Part shown: positions 62,752 to 64,000 of the stretch, piece after piece
Position numbering within the stretch: the stretch's first letter is position 1
Layout: each line of letters starts with the position of its first letter
Source: Streptomyces sp. ISL-43
Lineage (GTDB): Bacteria; Actinomycetota; Actinomycetes; Streptomycetales; Streptomycetaceae
Direction of reading: 5' to 3'
NCBI RefSeq assembly: GCF_018614195.1
Contig: NZ_JAGGOT010000009.1
Location: 62,001 to 126,000, forward strand
Length of the DNA stretch: 64,000 nt
Notes under the pieces: generated by a model
What the model was told of the DNA's origin: nothing
Seen by the model: the letters and a program-made list of their open reading frames with translations, nothing else
Database searches by the model: none
Position numbers and translations under genes: made by a program

Positions 62752-63885
62752 GTGCCCCAGCTCACTGACTTCACCGGAGACGCACAGCCCTATGAGGGCG
62801 GCGACACGTACGCGGACTACCGCAGGACGGACGTCCCGTTCACACGGCTGGTCAACCTCGCGGACCGTCGTCTCGGTGCCGGTGTGGTCGCCACCAACGA
62901 CGACCTGTTCGCCGAGGGCGACAACCTCGTCATGCCCCAGAAGCCCCGCTTCGACTGGGACACCTTCGACCACAAGGGCAAGGTGATGGACGGATGGGAG
63001 AGCCGCCGCCGCCGCGGCACCAGTGCTGACGAGCCCCACCCCATCGACTCCGACCACGACTGGGCCCTGGTGCGCCTCGGACTGCCCGGCGTCGTCCGCG
63101 GTGTCATCGTGGACACGGCCCACTTCCGCGGCAACTACCCCCAGCAGGTCAGCCTCGAGGCCACCCGGGCCCTTCCCTCCGCCTCCGCCGTGGAGCTGCT
63201 CTCGCCAGACACGACGTGGGTCGAGATCGTCCCCCGCTCCTCCGTCGGCGGGCACGCCGCCAACGCCTTCTCCGTGGAGGGCGAGGCCGTCTACACCCAC
63301 CTGCGCCTCAAGCAACACCCGGACGGCGGTGTCGCCCGCCTTCGCGTCCACGGTGACGTGGTCCCCGACGTCTCCTGGTTCGACCGGATCGGCTCGCTCG
63401 ACCTCGTGGCACTGGAGAACGGTGCGGCCGTCGAAGACGCCTCGGACCTCTTCTACTCGCCGCCGAGCAACCTCATCATGCCGGGCCGCCCGCAGAACAC
63501 GGGCGACTGTTGGGAGACCCGGCGCCGCCGCGACAAGGCCAACGACTGGGTCCGCTACCGCCTCGCCGAGCAGGGCGAGATCCGCGCCGCCGAGGTCGAC
63601 ACCACCTGCCTGAAGGGCAACGCCGCAGGCTGGGCCGCCCTTTTCGGCTTTGATGCGGAGTCTGGCGCTGACATCACCGATGCCGCCGCATGGTTCGAGA
63701 TCCTGCCGCGCACCCGCCTGCAGCCCGACACGCAGCACCGCTTCAAGGTGGACAGCGCCGTGGCCACTCACGTACGCCTCGACATCTTCCCCGACGGGGG
63801 CCTGGCCCGCCTCCGGCTGCACGGCAGCCTGACGTACGCGGCGGCCCGGCGACTCGCCGACCGGGCGGCGGCCGACGTCAGCTGA
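62752..63885 (+). CDS. Allantoicase paralogue (copy 2)
   Basis: The 377-aa protein aligns with copy 1 over its full length (GKVMDGWESRRRRGTSADEP; VDTAHFRGNYPQQVSLE; GDCWETRRRRDKANDWVRYR). GTG 62752 follows GGAAAAGG; an ATG 39 bp earlier lacks a site. There are small insertions (FGFDAESGADITDAAAW). Its place after an ACP and before a luciferase-like gene suggests a biosynthetic role different from purine catabolism. Confidence 0.9.
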   Translation: MPQLTDFTGDAQPYEGGDTYADYRRTDVPFTRLVNLADRRLGAGVVATNDDLFAEGDNLVMPQKPRFDWDTFDHKGKVMDGWESRRRRGTSADEPHPIDSDHDWALVRLGLPGVVRGVIVDTAHFRGNYPQQVSLEATRALPSASAVELLSPDTTWVEIVPRSSVGGHAANAFSVEGEAVYTHLRLKQHPDGGVARLRVHGDVVPDVSWFDRIGSLDLVALENGAAVEDASDLFYSPPSNLIMPGRPQNTGDCWETRRRRDKANDWVRYRLAEQGEIRAAEVDTTCLKGNAAGWAALFGFDAESGADITDAAAWFEILPRTRLQPDTQHRFKVDSAVATHVRLDIFPDGGLARLRLHGSLTYAAARRLADRAAADVS

Positions 63886-63975
63886 TCCGGACCAGTACCC
63901 GTCGAGGCGGGCGGCGGGCTCCTCGCCGCCCGCCTCGCGGGAACCCGTCCGGACCGCCGACTCACGAGGACACAC

Positions 63976-64000
63976 GTGGACTTCAGCCTCTTCTACTTCG
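63976..64000 (+). CDS. Start of a probable luciferase-like monooxygenase (3' end outside window)
   Basis: Only eight codons are seen: MDFSLFYF after GAGGA. This is the usual start of MupA/Atu3671-type FMN-dependent luciferase-like monooxygenases in natural-product clusters. It rests on eight residues. Confidence 0.45.

Overview
The window is high-GC DNA with codon use, leaderless-type promoters and gene families typical of Streptomyces. Supporting markers are a conservon (cvn) operon, a SAV_2336-type protein, a LanL-type lanthipeptide synthetase, a B12-riboswitch-controlled metE and many GTG starts with GTGA/ATGA overlaps. No rRNA, tRNA or CRISPR array was seen.

Layout. 1-7430: a translationally coupled operon of an alpha/beta-hydrolase tail, a caspase-VMAP-C protein, a MoxR AAA+ ATPase and a giant SAV_2336/trypsin-like/pentapeptide-repeat protein; this matches the known vWA-MoxR-VMAP type of predicted biological-conflict system. 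7527-9622: two coupled membrane-anchored proteins, one with a VWA domain. 9840-12278: a LysR regulator bracketed by 29-bp inverted repeats, then a TDT-family transporter. 12424-15299: cobalamin riboswitch, metE (with an unusual Thr-rich N-terminus) and terminator. 15432-24062: a 1552-aa HEAT-like repeat protein, a small membrane protein, and an HTH-NACHT STAND ATPase with a palindromic operator. 24031-28685: a TrmB/LuxR-type regulator, a small exported peptide, a class IV-type lanthipeptide synthetase and its 41-aa precursor. 28750-32775: MocR regulator, class V aminotransferase and MFS exporter, divergent from overlapping start codons inside a symmetric operator.

33078-39586: a conservon (cvnA-cvnB-cvnC-cvnD-P450-P450-enoyl-CoA hydratase) with a double-roadblock CvnB. 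40078-51149: a scarred accessory segment with IS3, IS110, CorA, CopA, CsoR and MFS remnants, edged by a perfect 21-bp direct repeat. Its intact cargo is a sulfur/persulfide module (MFS, persulfide dioxygenase-rhodanese, ArsR-rhodanese), a PucR-NCS1-SnoaL cluster and a secreted lysyl-oxidase-like protein. 51325-53677: decayed secreted RTX/Vgb-like genes and two small ORFs. 53678-58999: secreted zinc protease, a second TrmB/LuxR-type regulator, a kinase remnant, PEBP, SRPBCC and class IV aminotransferase genes. 59379-64000: two allantoicase paralogues flank a third TrmB/LuxR-type regulator, a small exported peptide and a lone acyl-carrier protein; the window ends in the first codons of what looks like a luciferase-like monooxygenase. 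This suggests the edge of a natural-product cluster.

All function statements come from reading motifs by eye. No database search was run.
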